DNA from: Clostridiales bacterium
GTDB taxonomy: Bacteria > Bacillota > Clostridia > Christensenellales > CAG-138
Assembly: GCA_012517905.1 (NCBI GenBank)
Contig: JAAYUE010000073.1
Location: forward strand, 1-40,881
Direction of reading: 5' to 3'
DNA length: 40,881 nt
A program made the translations under genes and the position numbers. This document shows, one piece after another, positions 7,278-15,337 of this stretch. Below the pieces are notes generated by a model. That model worked only from the letters and a program-made list of their open reading frames with translations. It was not told where the DNA came from and did no database searches. Each line of letters starts with the position of its first letter. Positions within the stretch are counted from its first letter, which is position 1.

Positions 7278-8768
7278 ATGTCAAACAAACGGTACTCTCT
7301 GAAGTCCAAATTCGGCTACGCCGCGGCGGACGTGCTCGGCGGCGGCGCATTCGCGCTCACTTCCCTGCTGTTTCTGAATTTCCTCGTCACCATCGAGGGA
7401 ATCCCCGCGGCGCTTGCCGGCATCATCGTCATGGTCGGAAAATTCTGGGACGCGATCATCGACCCGACGCTGGGGATGATCACGGACCGCACGCGCTCGC
7501 GCTTCGGCCGGCGGCGCATTTTCCTGCTCATCGGCATCGTTCCCGTCATCGTGACGTTCCCAACGCTTTGGTACAGCTTCGGCATCCAGAGCCTCACGCT
7601 GAAATTCGTCTACTATATCGTGATGTATCTGATGTTTTCCACGTCCTTTTCCATCATACAGGTGCCTTACAACGCGCTGCTGCCGGACATGGTGAGCGAT
7701 TATGAAGCGCGCGCGGGCTACAGCACCATCCGCATTTTGATCTCGAACATCGGGGCCACGATCTCCGTCACCGTCCCGCCGCTGATTCTCGGGCCGGAGC
7801 AGAGCCGCACGCCGATGAGCTATCTCATCATGAGCGCGATCTTCGGCCTCTTCTACGGGCTGCCAATCCTGATTACGTTCTTCAGCACCTGGGAAAACCC
7901 GAACTACGCCGAGAGCGAGGTGCTCAAGCTGCCCGCCCTGCTGCGTCAGTTCGGACAGGCGCTCAAAAACAAGACGTTTTTGCAGTATATCGGCATCTTC
8001 ATCTGCGCGCAGGCCGCGACGGACGTCTTCACCGCGGTCACCGCGTTCTGGCTGAGCGATATTCTCAAGCGCAGCGGGCTGCTCACGCTGGTCTCCGGCA
8101 TCACGATGGTCGTCGGCATCCTCGTGCTGCCGCTCAACAACTGGATTGCCAAGAAATACGGCAAGCACTATCCCGCGTTCACCACGCTGCCCATCCGTAT
8201 CGTCGGTCTGGCGATTGCGTTCTTCCTCGGCGCGCAGGCGGGGCTGCCGGTCATCGTGCTCGTCTGTCTGCTCGGCGGTCTTGGCGCAAGCGCCTCCGCG
8301 TTCGTGCCGTATACGCTGCTTCCGGACCTGCCGGACACCGACGAGATGATCACCGGCACGCACGGCAGCGGCATCTACGCCGGCATGGCAACGTTTGTGC
8401 GCACGTTTTCCAGCGGCATCGCGATCTTTCTGACCGGCGTCGCGCTCGATCTGTTCGGCTATGTGGAGTCCTCCGCCGGCCAGGCCGTCGTGCAGACACC
8501 GAGCGCGCTGCTGGGCGTGCGGATCATGTTTTCCATCGTGCCGATTCTATTCACGCTCGCGGCGGTGTTCCTCGGCGCGAAATACCGGCTGAACAAGCAG
8601 GCGCACGCGCATATGTGCGCCGCAATCGCCTTCAAGCGCGAGTCCGGCCATCCGACGACCGACCCGGAACAGATCGCGGCCTGCGAGCACATCTCCGGCA
8701 TGCCGTTTGACCAGATGTGGGTCGGGCGGATCGACGCGCCGGCGGCGTCTGCTTCCGAAGGAGCGTGA
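7278..8768 (+). CDS. GPH-family (MelB-like) sugar:cation symporter
   Basis: A 496-residue polytopic membrane protein with about 12 hydrophobic segments. The N-terminus (KFGYAAADVLGGGAFALTSL), the DxxxGxxTDRTRSRFGRRR loop (DPTLGMITDRTRSRFGRRR) between segments 2 and 3, and the overall length match glycoside-pentoside-hexuronide:cation symporters of the major facilitator superfamily. These import glycosides with Na+ or H+. The ATG at 7278 is preceded by AAAGGCGG; the longer open frame back to 7185 lacks a site and has no family similarity. The stop lies 4 bases before the GH31 gene, so the two form an operon: import, then hydrolysis in the cytoplasm. Substrate unknown. Confidence 0.88.
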   Translation: MSNKRYSLKSKFGYAAADVLGGGAFALTSLLFLNFLVTIEGIPAALAGIIVMVGKFWDAIIDPTLGMITDRTRSRFGRRRIFLLIGIVPVIVTFPTLWYSFGIQSLTLKFVYYIVMYLMFSTSFSIIQVPYNALLPDMVSDYEARAGYSTIRILISNIGATISVTVPPLILGPEQSRTPMSYLIMSAIFGLFYGLPILITFFSTWENPNYAESEVLKLPALLRQFGQALKNKTFLQYIGIFICAQAATDVFTAVTAFWLSDILKRSGLLTLVSGITMVVGILVLPLNNWIAKKYGKHYPAFTTLPIRIVGLAIAFFLGAQAGLPVIVLVCLLGGLGASASAFVPYTLLPDLPDTDEMITGTHGSGIYAGMATFVRTFSSGIAIFLTGVALDLFGYVESSAGQAVVQTPSALLGVRIMFSIVPILFTLAAVFLGAKYRLNKQAHAHMCAAIAFKRESGHPTTDPEQIAACEHISGMPFDQMWVGRIDAPAASASEGA

Positions 8769-8772
8769 CAGC

Positions 8773-10842
8773 ATGGAGCCCATTCGATTCGGCGAATACG
8801 CATTTGAACGCACGGCAGCGGGCTTTCGGCTGCTTGTCCGTTCACGGGAGCTGCTTCGCTGCGAGGCGCGCTTTCTCGCGGGTCTTCGCACCCGCATGCG
8901 TCCGATCTTTGCCTACGGCAACATCAACCTCAGACGAAAGGTGCTTTCCGCGCGCTATGCGCAGCCCGACTTTACCGTTTCCGCCCTGCCGGACGGCGTC
9001 GAGCTCTCCGGCGCGCTGGCGGACAAGGTAAAAACGCCTTGGCGCATGCGCTTTTCGGCCCGTCCGGAAGGGCTGGCAATGTCGCTCGAACTCAGCGGCT
9101 ACGACGAACTGCGTTTCTCGTTCGCCGGCTTGGACGGCGAGAGTTTCTATGGCTTTGGCGAGCAGTTCACGCATCTGGACATGCGCGGCAGGCGCTTTCG
9201 CCTCTGCACCGCGGAGCAGGGAATCGGGCGCGGCGCGCAGCCGATCAGCGCACTCGTCAACCTCGTCAGCCCCGGCGCCTCCGGCGACGACTTCACCACC
9301 TACGTGCCCATGCCGGTGTTCGTCACCAGCGAAAAACGGGCGTTTTCCTTCGATCAGTCCACCATCTATCACTTCGACGTCTGCCGGAGAGACAGGCGGC
9401 TCGTCACGATGGACGCCGTGTCCGATCGCATCAGCGGCTGGCTGTTTCAGGCGGATACGCCGCTGGCGCTCATCGAGCGGCATACGGCGGTCACGGGGCG
9501 GCTCAGCCCGCTGCCGGAGTTTGCCTACGGCGCCATTCTGGGCCTGCGCGGCGGTAAGGACGCGGCGGAGGCGGTCATCGCCGCCTGCGAGCAGCACGGC
9601 GCGCAAATCGCCGCGCTCTGGATCGAGGACTGGCAGGGACGCCGCGGCAAAAACGGCGGCCCACCGCTCTGGTGGCGCTGGTTTCCGGACGAAGCGCTGT
9701 ATCCGGACTTTGTAAACTGGTCGCGGGAGCTGAAGCGGCGTGGCATCGCGCTGCTGGGTTACGCAAATCCCATGCTCTCGCTCTCGGAGGAAAACCCGCT
9801 TTATCTGGAGGGCCGCGACAAGGGGTATTTCATCCGGCACGAAGACGGCTCGGACTATGAAATTCAGTATTTCAACGGGCCGGAATACCGCAGCGTGATG
9901 GTCGATCTGACCAATCCCGAAGCATACGGCTGGCTCAAGGAAAAGATGCGCGCGGGCATGGTGGAAGCGGGTCTCTCCGGCTGGATGGCGGACTATGCCG
10001 AGTACGTCCCGCTCGACTCCGTTTCCCGCGAGAAAAATGCCGTTCTGGCGCACTGCGACACGCCCGTGCTCTGGCAGAAGCTCAACCGCGCGCTCATCGA
10101 GGAGACGGGACGCAAAGAGGACTTTCTGCTCTTTTCCCGCAGCGGCGGCACGGGCGGAAACCGCACCGCGGTCTGCTACTGGACGGGCGACCAGACGCCG
10201 ACCTTTGACCGGCACGACGGGCTTGCCTCCAGCATCACGGGCATCCTGACGGGCGGATGCTCCGGCATGAGCATCAACCACACCGACATCGGCGGGTTTA
10301 CGACGGTGATCACCCCGATATACAAGCTCGTGCGCACGAAAGACGTCATGTTCCGCTGGCTCGAGTACGCGGCGTTTACGCCGATTTTCCGCACGCACGA
10401 CGGCAGCTTTTCGAGCGATCTCGTATACCAGTTTTACCGGGAAGAAGAAGGCCTGCGCTTCTTTGCGCGCATGTCCCGCCTGCACGATTCGCTACGCTGG
10501 TATTTCCGCCTGCTGGAACAGGAAGCCTGCGGACGCGGCCTGCCGATGATGCGCGCGCTCTGGCTGCACTATCCCGAAGACGCGGCCTGCCGCCGTATTT
10601 CGCATCAATATCTGCTCGGGGAGGACCTGCTGGTCTGCCCCGTCACAAAAAAGAACGCGGCCAGCATCCGCGTCTATCTGCCGCAGGGCGACTGGGAACA
10701 CGCCTTTACCGGCGAGCGGTTCGACGGCGGCCAGTGGCGCGCCGTCCCCTGTCCCTGCGGCACGCCCGCGGCGTTTCTCCGCCTCGGCGGGCCACATACA
10801 AACGAGCTGCGCCGCTCGATCCGCGCCGCATCGAACCTGTAA
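8773..10842 (+). CDS. GH31 alpha-glycosidase, YihQ-like but without the sulfonate clamp
   Basis: A 689-residue glycoside hydrolase of family GH31, cytoplasmic (no signal peptide). The nucleophile is D407 in GWMADYAEYVP and the acid/base is D473 in WTGDQ. The sequence runs parallel to E. coli sulfoquinovosidase YihQ (WMADFGEYLP, WAGDQ). By ungapped alignment from memory, the YihQ sulfonate-binding residues Q288, R301 and Y508 correspond to E285, P298 and F509 here, and only W304 (W301 here) is kept. A sulfoquinovosidase is therefore unlikely; an alpha-glucosidase or alpha-xylosidase type activity on the imported glycoside is more probable. AAGGAG overlaps the end of the transporter gene. Confidence 0.88.
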   Translation: MEPIRFGEYAFERTAAGFRLLVRSRELLRCEARFLAGLRTRMRPIFAYGNINLRRKVLSARYAQPDFTVSALPDGVELSGALADKVKTPWRMRFSARPEGLAMSLELSGYDELRFSFAGLDGESFYGFGEQFTHLDMRGRRFRLCTAEQGIGRGAQPISALVNLVSPGASGDDFTTYVPMPVFVTSEKRAFSFDQSTIYHFDVCRRDRRLVTMDAVSDRISGWLFQADTPLALIERHTAVTGRLSPLPEFAYGAILGLRGGKDAAEAVIAACEQHGAQIAALWIEDWQGRRGKNGGPPLWWRWFPDEALYPDFVNWSRELKRRGIALLGYANPMLSLSEENPLYLEGRDKGYFIRHEDGSDYEIQYFNGPEYRSVMVDLTNPEAYGWLKEKMRAGMVEAGLSGWMADYAEYVPLDSVSREKNAVLAHCDTPVLWQKLNRALIEETGRKEDFLLFSRSGGTGGNRTAVCYWTGDQTPTFDRHDGLASSITGILTGGCSGMSINHTDIGGFTTVITPIYKLVRTKDVMFRWLEYAAFTPIFRTHDGSFSSDLVYQFYREEEGLRFFARMSRLHDSLRWYFRLLEQEACGRGLPMMRALWLHYPEDAACRRISHQYLLGEDLLVCPVTKKNAASIRVYLPQGDWEHAFTGERFDGGQWRAVPCPCGTPAAFLRLGGPHTNELRRSIRAASNL

Positions 10843-10862
10843 AAAAGAACTCCCCGACATGC

Positions 10863-10890
10863 AAAGAGCGCCCGGCCTGGCGCTCTTTTT
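10863..10890. terminator. Bidirectional terminator between GH31 and araC genes
   Basis: AAAGAGCGCC at 10863-10872 pairs with GGCGCTCTTT at 10879-10888 around a six-base loop, with T residues on both outward sides. It serves the convergent glycosidase and regulator genes. Confidence 0.88.
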
Positions 10891-10907
10891 CGTTTCGTAT
10901 TTTTCTT

Positions 10908-11774
10908 TTATACCGGGAGATCGCGGCGGTATTGGCTCGGCGTCTTTTTGCACTCGCTCTTAAACGCCGCGTTAAAGCTCGACAGGCTCGAAAACCCGCT
11001 CTCGAGCGCAATGTCCAGCACGGGCAGGTCGCTCGTCGCCAGCAGCATGCAGGCGCGGCTGACGCGCACCTTCTCCAGATACGCGCCGAAATTCATGCCG
11101 ATCGTCTTTTTAAACAGCGTGCAGAAATATGTGCGGCTCATGCCGCAGAGCGCGGCGAGCGCCTCGAGCGAGATCGGCTCGGCATAATGGCTCTGGATAT
11201 GGTTCAGCGCGGGTCGAATGCGCTGGTATCCCTTTCGGAGCGCGGCGGCTTCCTTCGCCTCCATCGTCTCCGGCATGGCGCGGTACAGCAGCGCCAGCAG
11301 CTCCGTGAGTCTGGCGCGCAGCATCAGCTCATAGCCGCGTTCGCGCGCACCCCATTCGCGCTCCATGTCGAGCATCAGCGTTCGCGCGCGAGAGAGGGTT
11401 TCGCCCTCGAGCGGGGCCAGGTTGCCGGCGTCCGGTCCCACCGGAAAAAACATGCGCAGGTATTCCTGCTGCTCCGCCGCCGTGTTCCACAAAAGCGACG
11501 GTTCGAACACCACGATGCGCATGTCGAGGCTTCCGTCCGTCACGGCGATGTGGCGGTCGACATTGTTGATCAGATACAGCTGCCCCGGCTGCAGCAGGTA
11601 TTCGCGGTCGGCAATGTAGTTCACGCCCTGGCCGCTCTCGATCCAGTTGATCTCCAGGCAGTCGTGCCAGTGCACCACCTGCGGCGTGCTCTGCTTGCCC
11701 TGCGCGCGCATGGCGGCGAACGGGAACTCCGCCGGAAGCGAAAAATCGGACTTGACGACAATCTTCGGATTCAT
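10908..11774 (-). CDS. AraC-family transcriptional regulator
   Basis: A 288-residue regulator. The N-terminal half (about 1-150) is a cupin-like sugar-sensing domain, recognisable from HWHDCLEINWIESGQGVNYI. The C-terminal 100 residues hold two helix-turn-helix units; the second contains LDIALESGFSSLSSFNAAFK and ends in TPSQYRRDLP, the AraC/XylS signature. The ATG at 11774 has AGAAGGGA upstream; the longer open frame to 11867 reads through the regulatory region and is not credible. It is divergent from the isomerase gene and convergent with the transporter-glycosidase operon, so it is the likely activator of both. Its effector sugar is not known. Confidence 0.92.
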   Translation of the reverse strand: MNPKIVVKSDFSLPAEFPFAAMRAQGKQSTPQVVHWHDCLEINWIESGQGVNYIADREYLLQPGQLYLINNVDRHIAVTDGSLDMRIVVFEPSLLWNTAAEQQEYLRMFFPVGPDAGNLAPLEGETLSRARTLMLDMEREWGARERGYELMLRARLTELLALLYRAMPETMEAKEAAALRKGYQRIRPALNHIQSHYAEPISLEALAALCGMSRTYFCTLFKKTIGMNFGAYLEKVRVSRACMLLATSDLPVLDIALESGFSSLSSFNAAFKSECKKTPSQYRRDLPV

Positions 11775-11869
11775 ATTCGTTCCCTTCTGTCTATCCACAG
11801 GATACCCGCATTTCCCAAAAAACGCAATCGTACGGCTGTTTTGACGCCCCGAACCCAAAAGAGACATAA

Positions 11870-11909
11870 ATAATTAAAACATCTAAATATTATGGTATTT
11901 TATCATAAT
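11870..11909 (+). promoter_or_regulatory. Probable regulator site and promoter of the isomerase operon
   Basis: The AT-rich word TAATTAAAACATCTAAAT (11871-11888) overlaps the place where a -35 box would be for the -10-like CATAAT at 11904-11909. A promoter with a poor -35 box and an adjacent binding site is what an AraC-type activator would use. The link to the araC-like gene is inference. Confidence 0.4.
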
Positions 11910-12001
11910 TCTGCGGTAGAGCGATAGCCCTCCGCGCTGATATACTGCGCTTATCGAACGGCGCGAGGGGTGAACGCGCTGCTGCAAAAAGGAGAGAAAC
12001 A

Positions 12002-13369
12002 ATGGTTACGAGCGCAATGGAATGCAAACTCAACGTCAAGCCCCTGATGGGCTACATGATGCACACGGCGTTCTGGGAAGGACCCTGCCGCGGCGGCATC
12101 CGCGAGGAGATGACGCCGGAGGCGGAGCAGGCGCGCGGCGAAGCGTATTTTGAAAAATACAGGGCCGCGCTGAGCCAGCTTCCGGCGGAGATCAACCTGA
12201 TGGAACCCATGATGGTGCCGTATGTGGAGGATTTCGTCGTCGGCGACGAACTCGTGGAGCAGATTCAGAAAGAGCTCCCCGAGATCGACTATATCCTCGT
12301 GCTCTACCAGCGCATCCCCAAGATCGAGCGTTTCAAAAAACCCGTCATTTCGTTTACCCACACGGTGAGCGCGGCGGACACCTGCGCCTATCTGCGCCAC
12401 ATCGGCTTCGAAGCGTACTATCCCATCGATCCGCCGGAGCTCAAGGAGCTTTTGCACCTGCTCTGGGTGCGAAAAGCAGTCTCCCAGACGCTGGCGCTCA
12501 TCCTCACGGCGGGCGAACAGCCGACCTGGGGGCTTCTGAGCAACATTCAGGATGTGGAGGGCCTCCGCAGGCGTTACGGCTTCGAGGTGGTCAAAAAACC
12601 GTTTACGGACATCTTCCCCGTCATGGACAATGTGGACAAAGCCGAGGCGCGCGCGCTGGCTGAGCGGCTCGAAGGCGGCTCCCAGGAGACCAAGGTGCGC
12701 ACGGACTGGCTCAGTTCGGATCTGGAATACTACCTCGCGGCGGACAAGATGCTGCAAAAGTACGGCTGCAACGCATTCTCGACCAGCTGTGTGGAGCTCT
12801 GCCGCTCGCGCATTCCCCAAAACCGCAAATTCGTGCCCTGCATCACGCATACGCTGAACAAGGACCGCGGCATCCCGAGCGCCTGTGAAGAGGACCTCAA
12901 CGCCATGCTCGCCATGACGCTGCTCATGTATGCATCGGGCCGCCCCGCCTTCATGGGCAACCCGCTCTTTGAATCCGACGAGCTGCTGTCCATCCATCAC
13001 TCCGTCCCCTGCCTCAAGATGAACGGCTTCGACCAGCCGGATCTCGACTACAGCATCTACAGCTTCACAGGACAGGGATTCGGCGGCAAGATTCAGATCG
13101 ACTTCGCGCAAAACCGCGAGGATGAGGTGACATTGGGGCGTTTCGACCCGAGCGGGACGAAGATGCTGATCAAGACCGGGCGCGTGCTGCGCACCGAATA
13201 CCGCGAAACCTATTGCAGCCCCTACTACTATCTCCAGATGGACGACGTACGCGGCTATCTGCAGAAGATGATGGACTTTGGCCACCACCAGGCGCTGGTA
13301 TTCGGCAATCAGGTGGACAAGCTGAGGAAACTCTCCAAAATGATGGGGTTTGAACTCGTCGAAGGATAA
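12002..13369 (+). CDS. L-fucose/L-arabinose isomerase-like sugar isomerase
   Basis: A 455-residue cytoplasmic protein with the fold signature of the fucose/arabinose isomerase superfamily. Clues are the paired acidic segments (INLMEPMM near 63-70 and STSCVELCRSR near 260) and the segment CEEDLNAMLAMTLLMYASGR followed by PAFMGNP, which matches the metal-site region C-E-x-D-x3-xLTM-x5-L-S-G-x-P of that group. Members interconvert aldoses and ketoses with a divalent metal. GGAGAG precedes the ATG. It is divergent from the araC-like gene, and the cysteine desulfurase follows 10 bases after its stop. The sugar is presumably a product of the GH31 enzyme; specificity cannot be read from sequence. 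Confidence 0.72.
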   Translation: MVTSAMECKLNVKPLMGYMMHTAFWEGPCRGGIREEMTPEAEQARGEAYFEKYRAALSQLPAEINLMEPMMVPYVEDFVVGDELVEQIQKELPEIDYILVLYQRIPKIERFKKPVISFTHTVSAADTCAYLRHIGFEAYYPIDPPELKELLHLLWVRKAVSQTLALILTAGEQPTWGLLSNIQDVEGLRRRYGFEVVKKPFTDIFPVMDNVDKAEARALAERLEGGSQETKVRTDWLSSDLEYYLAADKMLQKYGCNAFSTSCVELCRSRIPQNRKFVPCITHTLNKDRGIPSACEEDLNAMLAMTLLMYASGRPAFMGNPLFESDELLSIHHSVPCLKMNGFDQPDLDYSIYSFTGQGFGGKIQIDFAQNREDEVTLGRFDPSGTKMLIKTGRVLRTEYRETYCSPYYYLQMDDVRGYLQKMMDFGHHQALVFGNQVDKLRKLSKMMGFELVEG

Positions 13370-13379
13370 TCAAAGCGCC

Positions 13380-14507
13380 ATGATCTACCTCAACAACGCC
13401 GCGACCAGCTATCCCAAACCGTCCTGCGTGCCGGAAGCAGTGTGCCAGGCGCTGTTCGCGCCGCCCCGAGAAGGGCGGCGCGGCACGCTGGACGCGGGCA
13501 GCGCCGAGGCGGACTGCCGCGTGCTTCTGGCCCGGGTACTCGGCGTAAAGGACCCGGAACGCATCTTCTTTACGTCCGGCGCAACGGAGAGCTTCAACCT
13601 CATCCTGCGCGGGCTCGATCCCGCGGGAAAGACGTCCGTCGTAACCGCATACGAGCACAACGCGCTGCTGCGCCCGCTCTGGGCGCTGGCGGGCGGCGAG
13701 CGGGTGCGCGTCGCCTGTCCCGATCGCAAGGGAATCATAGCCCCCGAGACGATCTCCGAACTGGCGAAGGACGCGGCGTTCGTGTTTGTCAATCACTGCT
13801 CCAACGTGACCGGCGCGGTGCAGGGCCTGCCCGCGCTGTCAGCCGCCGCGCACGCAAGCGGCGCGCTGCTGATTGCGGACGTATCCCAGTCCGCGGGGCT
13901 GATGCCGCTCGATCTCGACGAAAGCGGCGCCGACATCGCCGTCTTCACGGGGCACAAGGCACTCTTCGGTCCCGCCGGAACGGGCGGATTCTTTTTGCGG
14001 AAGGGCGTGTCCCTGCCCGCGGCCAAATGGGGCGGAACGGGCACGGGCGGCAAGGCGGTCCTTTCGGGCGAACCGGAACAGTTCGAGGTCGGCACGCAAA
14101 ACCTCAGCGGACTGGCCGGGCTGGCCATGGGCGCGTCGTTTGTGCTGGAGATCGGCCTTGCCGAAATTGCGCGCACCGTCCGCGAAAAAACCGCCAGCCT
14201 GCGCGGCGCGCTGGGCGGCATGGCGGGCGTGCGCGTTTACGGCGCGCCATCAGGCGGCGCCGCCGTCGCGTTCAACATCCGCGGCCTCTCTCCGGCGGAC
14301 GTCGGGTATATCCTGCTGCACGAATACGACATCGTCGTGCGCACGGGCTATCACTGCGCGCCACTGGCGGCCGATGCGATCGGCGCGCCGGAGGGAACCG
14401 TCCGCGCAAGCCTGTCCTGCCTGACCATGCAGGAGGACCTGGAGCGGTTTCTACAGGCCGTCTCCGAAATCGCCGCCGGCGCGGCGGAGGCAGCGCGATG
14501 CACGTGA
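13380..14507 (+). CDS. Cysteine desulfurase-like class V aminotransferase
   Basis: A 375-residue PLP-dependent enzyme of the NifS/SufS superfamily. The N-terminus MIYLNNAATSYPKP, the phosphate-binding TSGATESFN, the PLP-site aspartate in IADVSQSAG, the PLP lysine in FTGHKALFGPAGTGG, and the catalytic cysteine in RTGYHCAPL are all present. That set matches the clostridial 'cysteine desulfurase family' group. It takes sulfur from cysteine as an enzyme persulfide. Start: ATG at 13380 with GAAGGA overlapping the isomerase stop. No scaffold (IscU/SufU) or selenium genes are adjacent. Its co-expression with a sugar isomerase is unexpected. Confidence 0.87.
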   Translation: MIYLNNAATSYPKPSCVPEAVCQALFAPPREGRRGTLDAGSAEADCRVLLARVLGVKDPERIFFTSGATESFNLILRGLDPAGKTSVVTAYEHNALLRPLWALAGGERVRVACPDRKGIIAPETISELAKDAAFVFVNHCSNVTGAVQGLPALSAAAHASGALLIADVSQSAGLMPLDLDESGADIAVFTGHKALFGPAGTGGFFLRKGVSLPAAKWGGTGTGGKAVLSGEPEQFEVGTQNLSGLAGLAMGASFVLEIGLAEIARTVREKTASLRGALGGMAGVRVYGAPSGGAAVAFNIRGLSPADVGYILLHEYDIVVRTGYHCAPLAADAIGAPEGTVRASLSCLTMQEDLERFLQAVSEIAAGAAEAARCT

Positions 14508-14797
14508 CAACGGTGGAACGCAGCTTCGAGCCCTGTTCGGAAAGCGGCTGGTATGGTTACGATGTGCATCTGAGCGAGCCCATCGACGGCGCGCTCATCG
14601 ACGCGCTCGCCGCGCTCGGGCGTCTCAGCCGCATCCGCACGCTCAAACGGCCCTTTTTCACCGTGCGTGGAGACGGATTTCTGCTGCGCGGCATCACGGG
14701 CGATCGTTTTCTGCGCGCAGGGTTTGCTAAAAAGGACGCGCCGGAGCTGAGCGACATTCTCTCCGCAATCGACGCCAATCGGGATCCAGCCGACTGA
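14498..14797 (+). CDS. Small conserved-looking protein of unknown function
   Basis: A 99-residue protein whose ATG overlaps the last 10 bases of the desulfurase gene in another frame, so it is translationally coupled to it. It is soluble, has one Cys (in EPCSES), and a compact alpha/beta look (YDVHLSEPIDGALIDALAAL, then RPFFTVRGDGFLLRGI). I do not recognise the family. The tight overlap suggests it works with the desulfurase, perhaps as a sulfur acceptor or partner, but that is only context. A terminator follows. Confidence 0.75.
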   Translation: MHVTTVERSFEPCSESGWYGYDVHLSEPIDGALIDALAALGRLSRIRTLKRPFFTVRGDGFLLRGITGDRFLRAGFAKKDAPELSDILSAIDANRDPAD

Positions 14798-14846
14798 AGA
14801 CCGTTCGGACGGTATCGAAACGCATGCTGTTTCCCCGCAAATTCAC

Positions 14847-14867
14847 GACGCCTCCGGGCGTCTTTTT
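14847..14867 (+). terminator. Terminator of the isomerase-desulfurase operon
   Basis: GACGCC at 14847-14852 pairs with GGCGTC at 14857-14862 around a TCCG loop, followed by TTTTT. Confidence 0.85.
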
Positions 14868-14920
14868 GTTGCCGCAAAAATAAATTTATGCTCAGATGGG
14901 GATTGTTTTAAAAATTATTA

Positions 14921-14948
14921 TTGACATATGCCAATAATTCGCTATACT
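14921..14948 (+). promoter_or_regulatory. Promoter of the DUF5320-NifX-MinD operon
   Basis: TTGACA at 14921-14926 and TATACT at 14943-14948 with a 16-base spacer. The region before it is strongly AT-rich. The first gene starts 46 bases further on. Confidence 0.82.
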
Positions 14949-14976
14949 GGTAATTGAATCCGGCATATGCCGATAA
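14923..14976 (+). repeat. Two direct repeats flanking the -10 box, candidate operator
   Basis: GACATATGCCAATAA (14923-14937) and GGCATATGCCGATAA (14962-14976) match at 13 of 15 positions and are 39 bases apart. One overlaps the -35 box and the other lies in the leader. The second contains the palindrome GGCATATGCC. A repressor, perhaps the DUF134 protein of the same operon, could bind both. Confidence 0.5.
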
Positions 14977-14994
14977 CGAAACGAGGTGAATCAC

Positions 14995-15273
14995 ATGCCA
15001 GCAAGAGACGGTACCGGCCCGCATGGCAAAGGCGCAATGACGGGCCACGGATACGGCGCATGCTGCGGCGCGGCCGCGGCGGGCAGCCGCGGAGGAATCG
15101 GACACGGCCATGGACGGCGCGCAGGTTGCGGACGCGGATCAGGGTTCGGACACGGCTTTGGCCGCGACGCAGCCGCAGCGCTCGACGAAGGGACGCAAAG
15201 AGAACTTCTGAAGCAGCGGCGCGACGCGCTCCAGCAGCGGATCGACGAGATCGACCGCCAGCTCAAAGACTGA
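14995..15273 (+). CDS. DUF5320-type glycine-rich small protein
   Basis: A 92-residue protein that starts MPARDGTGPHGKGAMTGHGY, the DUF5320 pattern (M-P-x2-DGTGP-x-G-x-G-x2-TG-x-G). The middle is rich in Gly, His, Arg and Cys and may bind metal; the last 30 residues form an amphipathic coiled coil (LLKQRRDALQQRIDEIDRQL). GAGGTGA precedes the ATG. Proteins of this kind are usually found beside NifX-like and MinD/ferredoxin ATPase genes in anaerobes, as here. Function unknown. Confidence 0.8.
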   Translation: MPARDGTGPHGKGAMTGHGYGACCGAAAAGSRGGIGHGHGRRAGCGRGSGFGHGFGRDAAAALDEGTQRELLKQRRDALQQRIDEIDRQLKD

Positions 15274-15286
15274 CCGACGGCAACGT

Positions 15287-15312
15287 AAGCCGGTGACAAC
15301 CCTCACCGGCTT
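15287..15312 (+). terminator. Intergenic hairpin, possible attenuator
   Basis: AAGCCGGTGA at 15287-15296 pairs with TCACCGGCTT at 15303-15312. Only three T residues follow and the operon goes on, so partial termination or RNA protection is likelier than a full stop. Confidence 0.5.
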
Positions 15313-15337
15313 TCAACGCTGAAAGGAGACGGATGAT

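Noticed and set aside
7281..10485. Long minus-strand frames opposite the transporter and GH31 genes
   Set aside because: Same cause: high third-position GC makes antisense frames open. They lack ribosome binding sites and show no domain.
8773..10842. Calling the GH31 enzyme a sulfoquinovosidase
   Set aside because: The positions of the sulfonate-binding Gln, Arg and Tyr of YihQ are Glu, Pro and Phe here.
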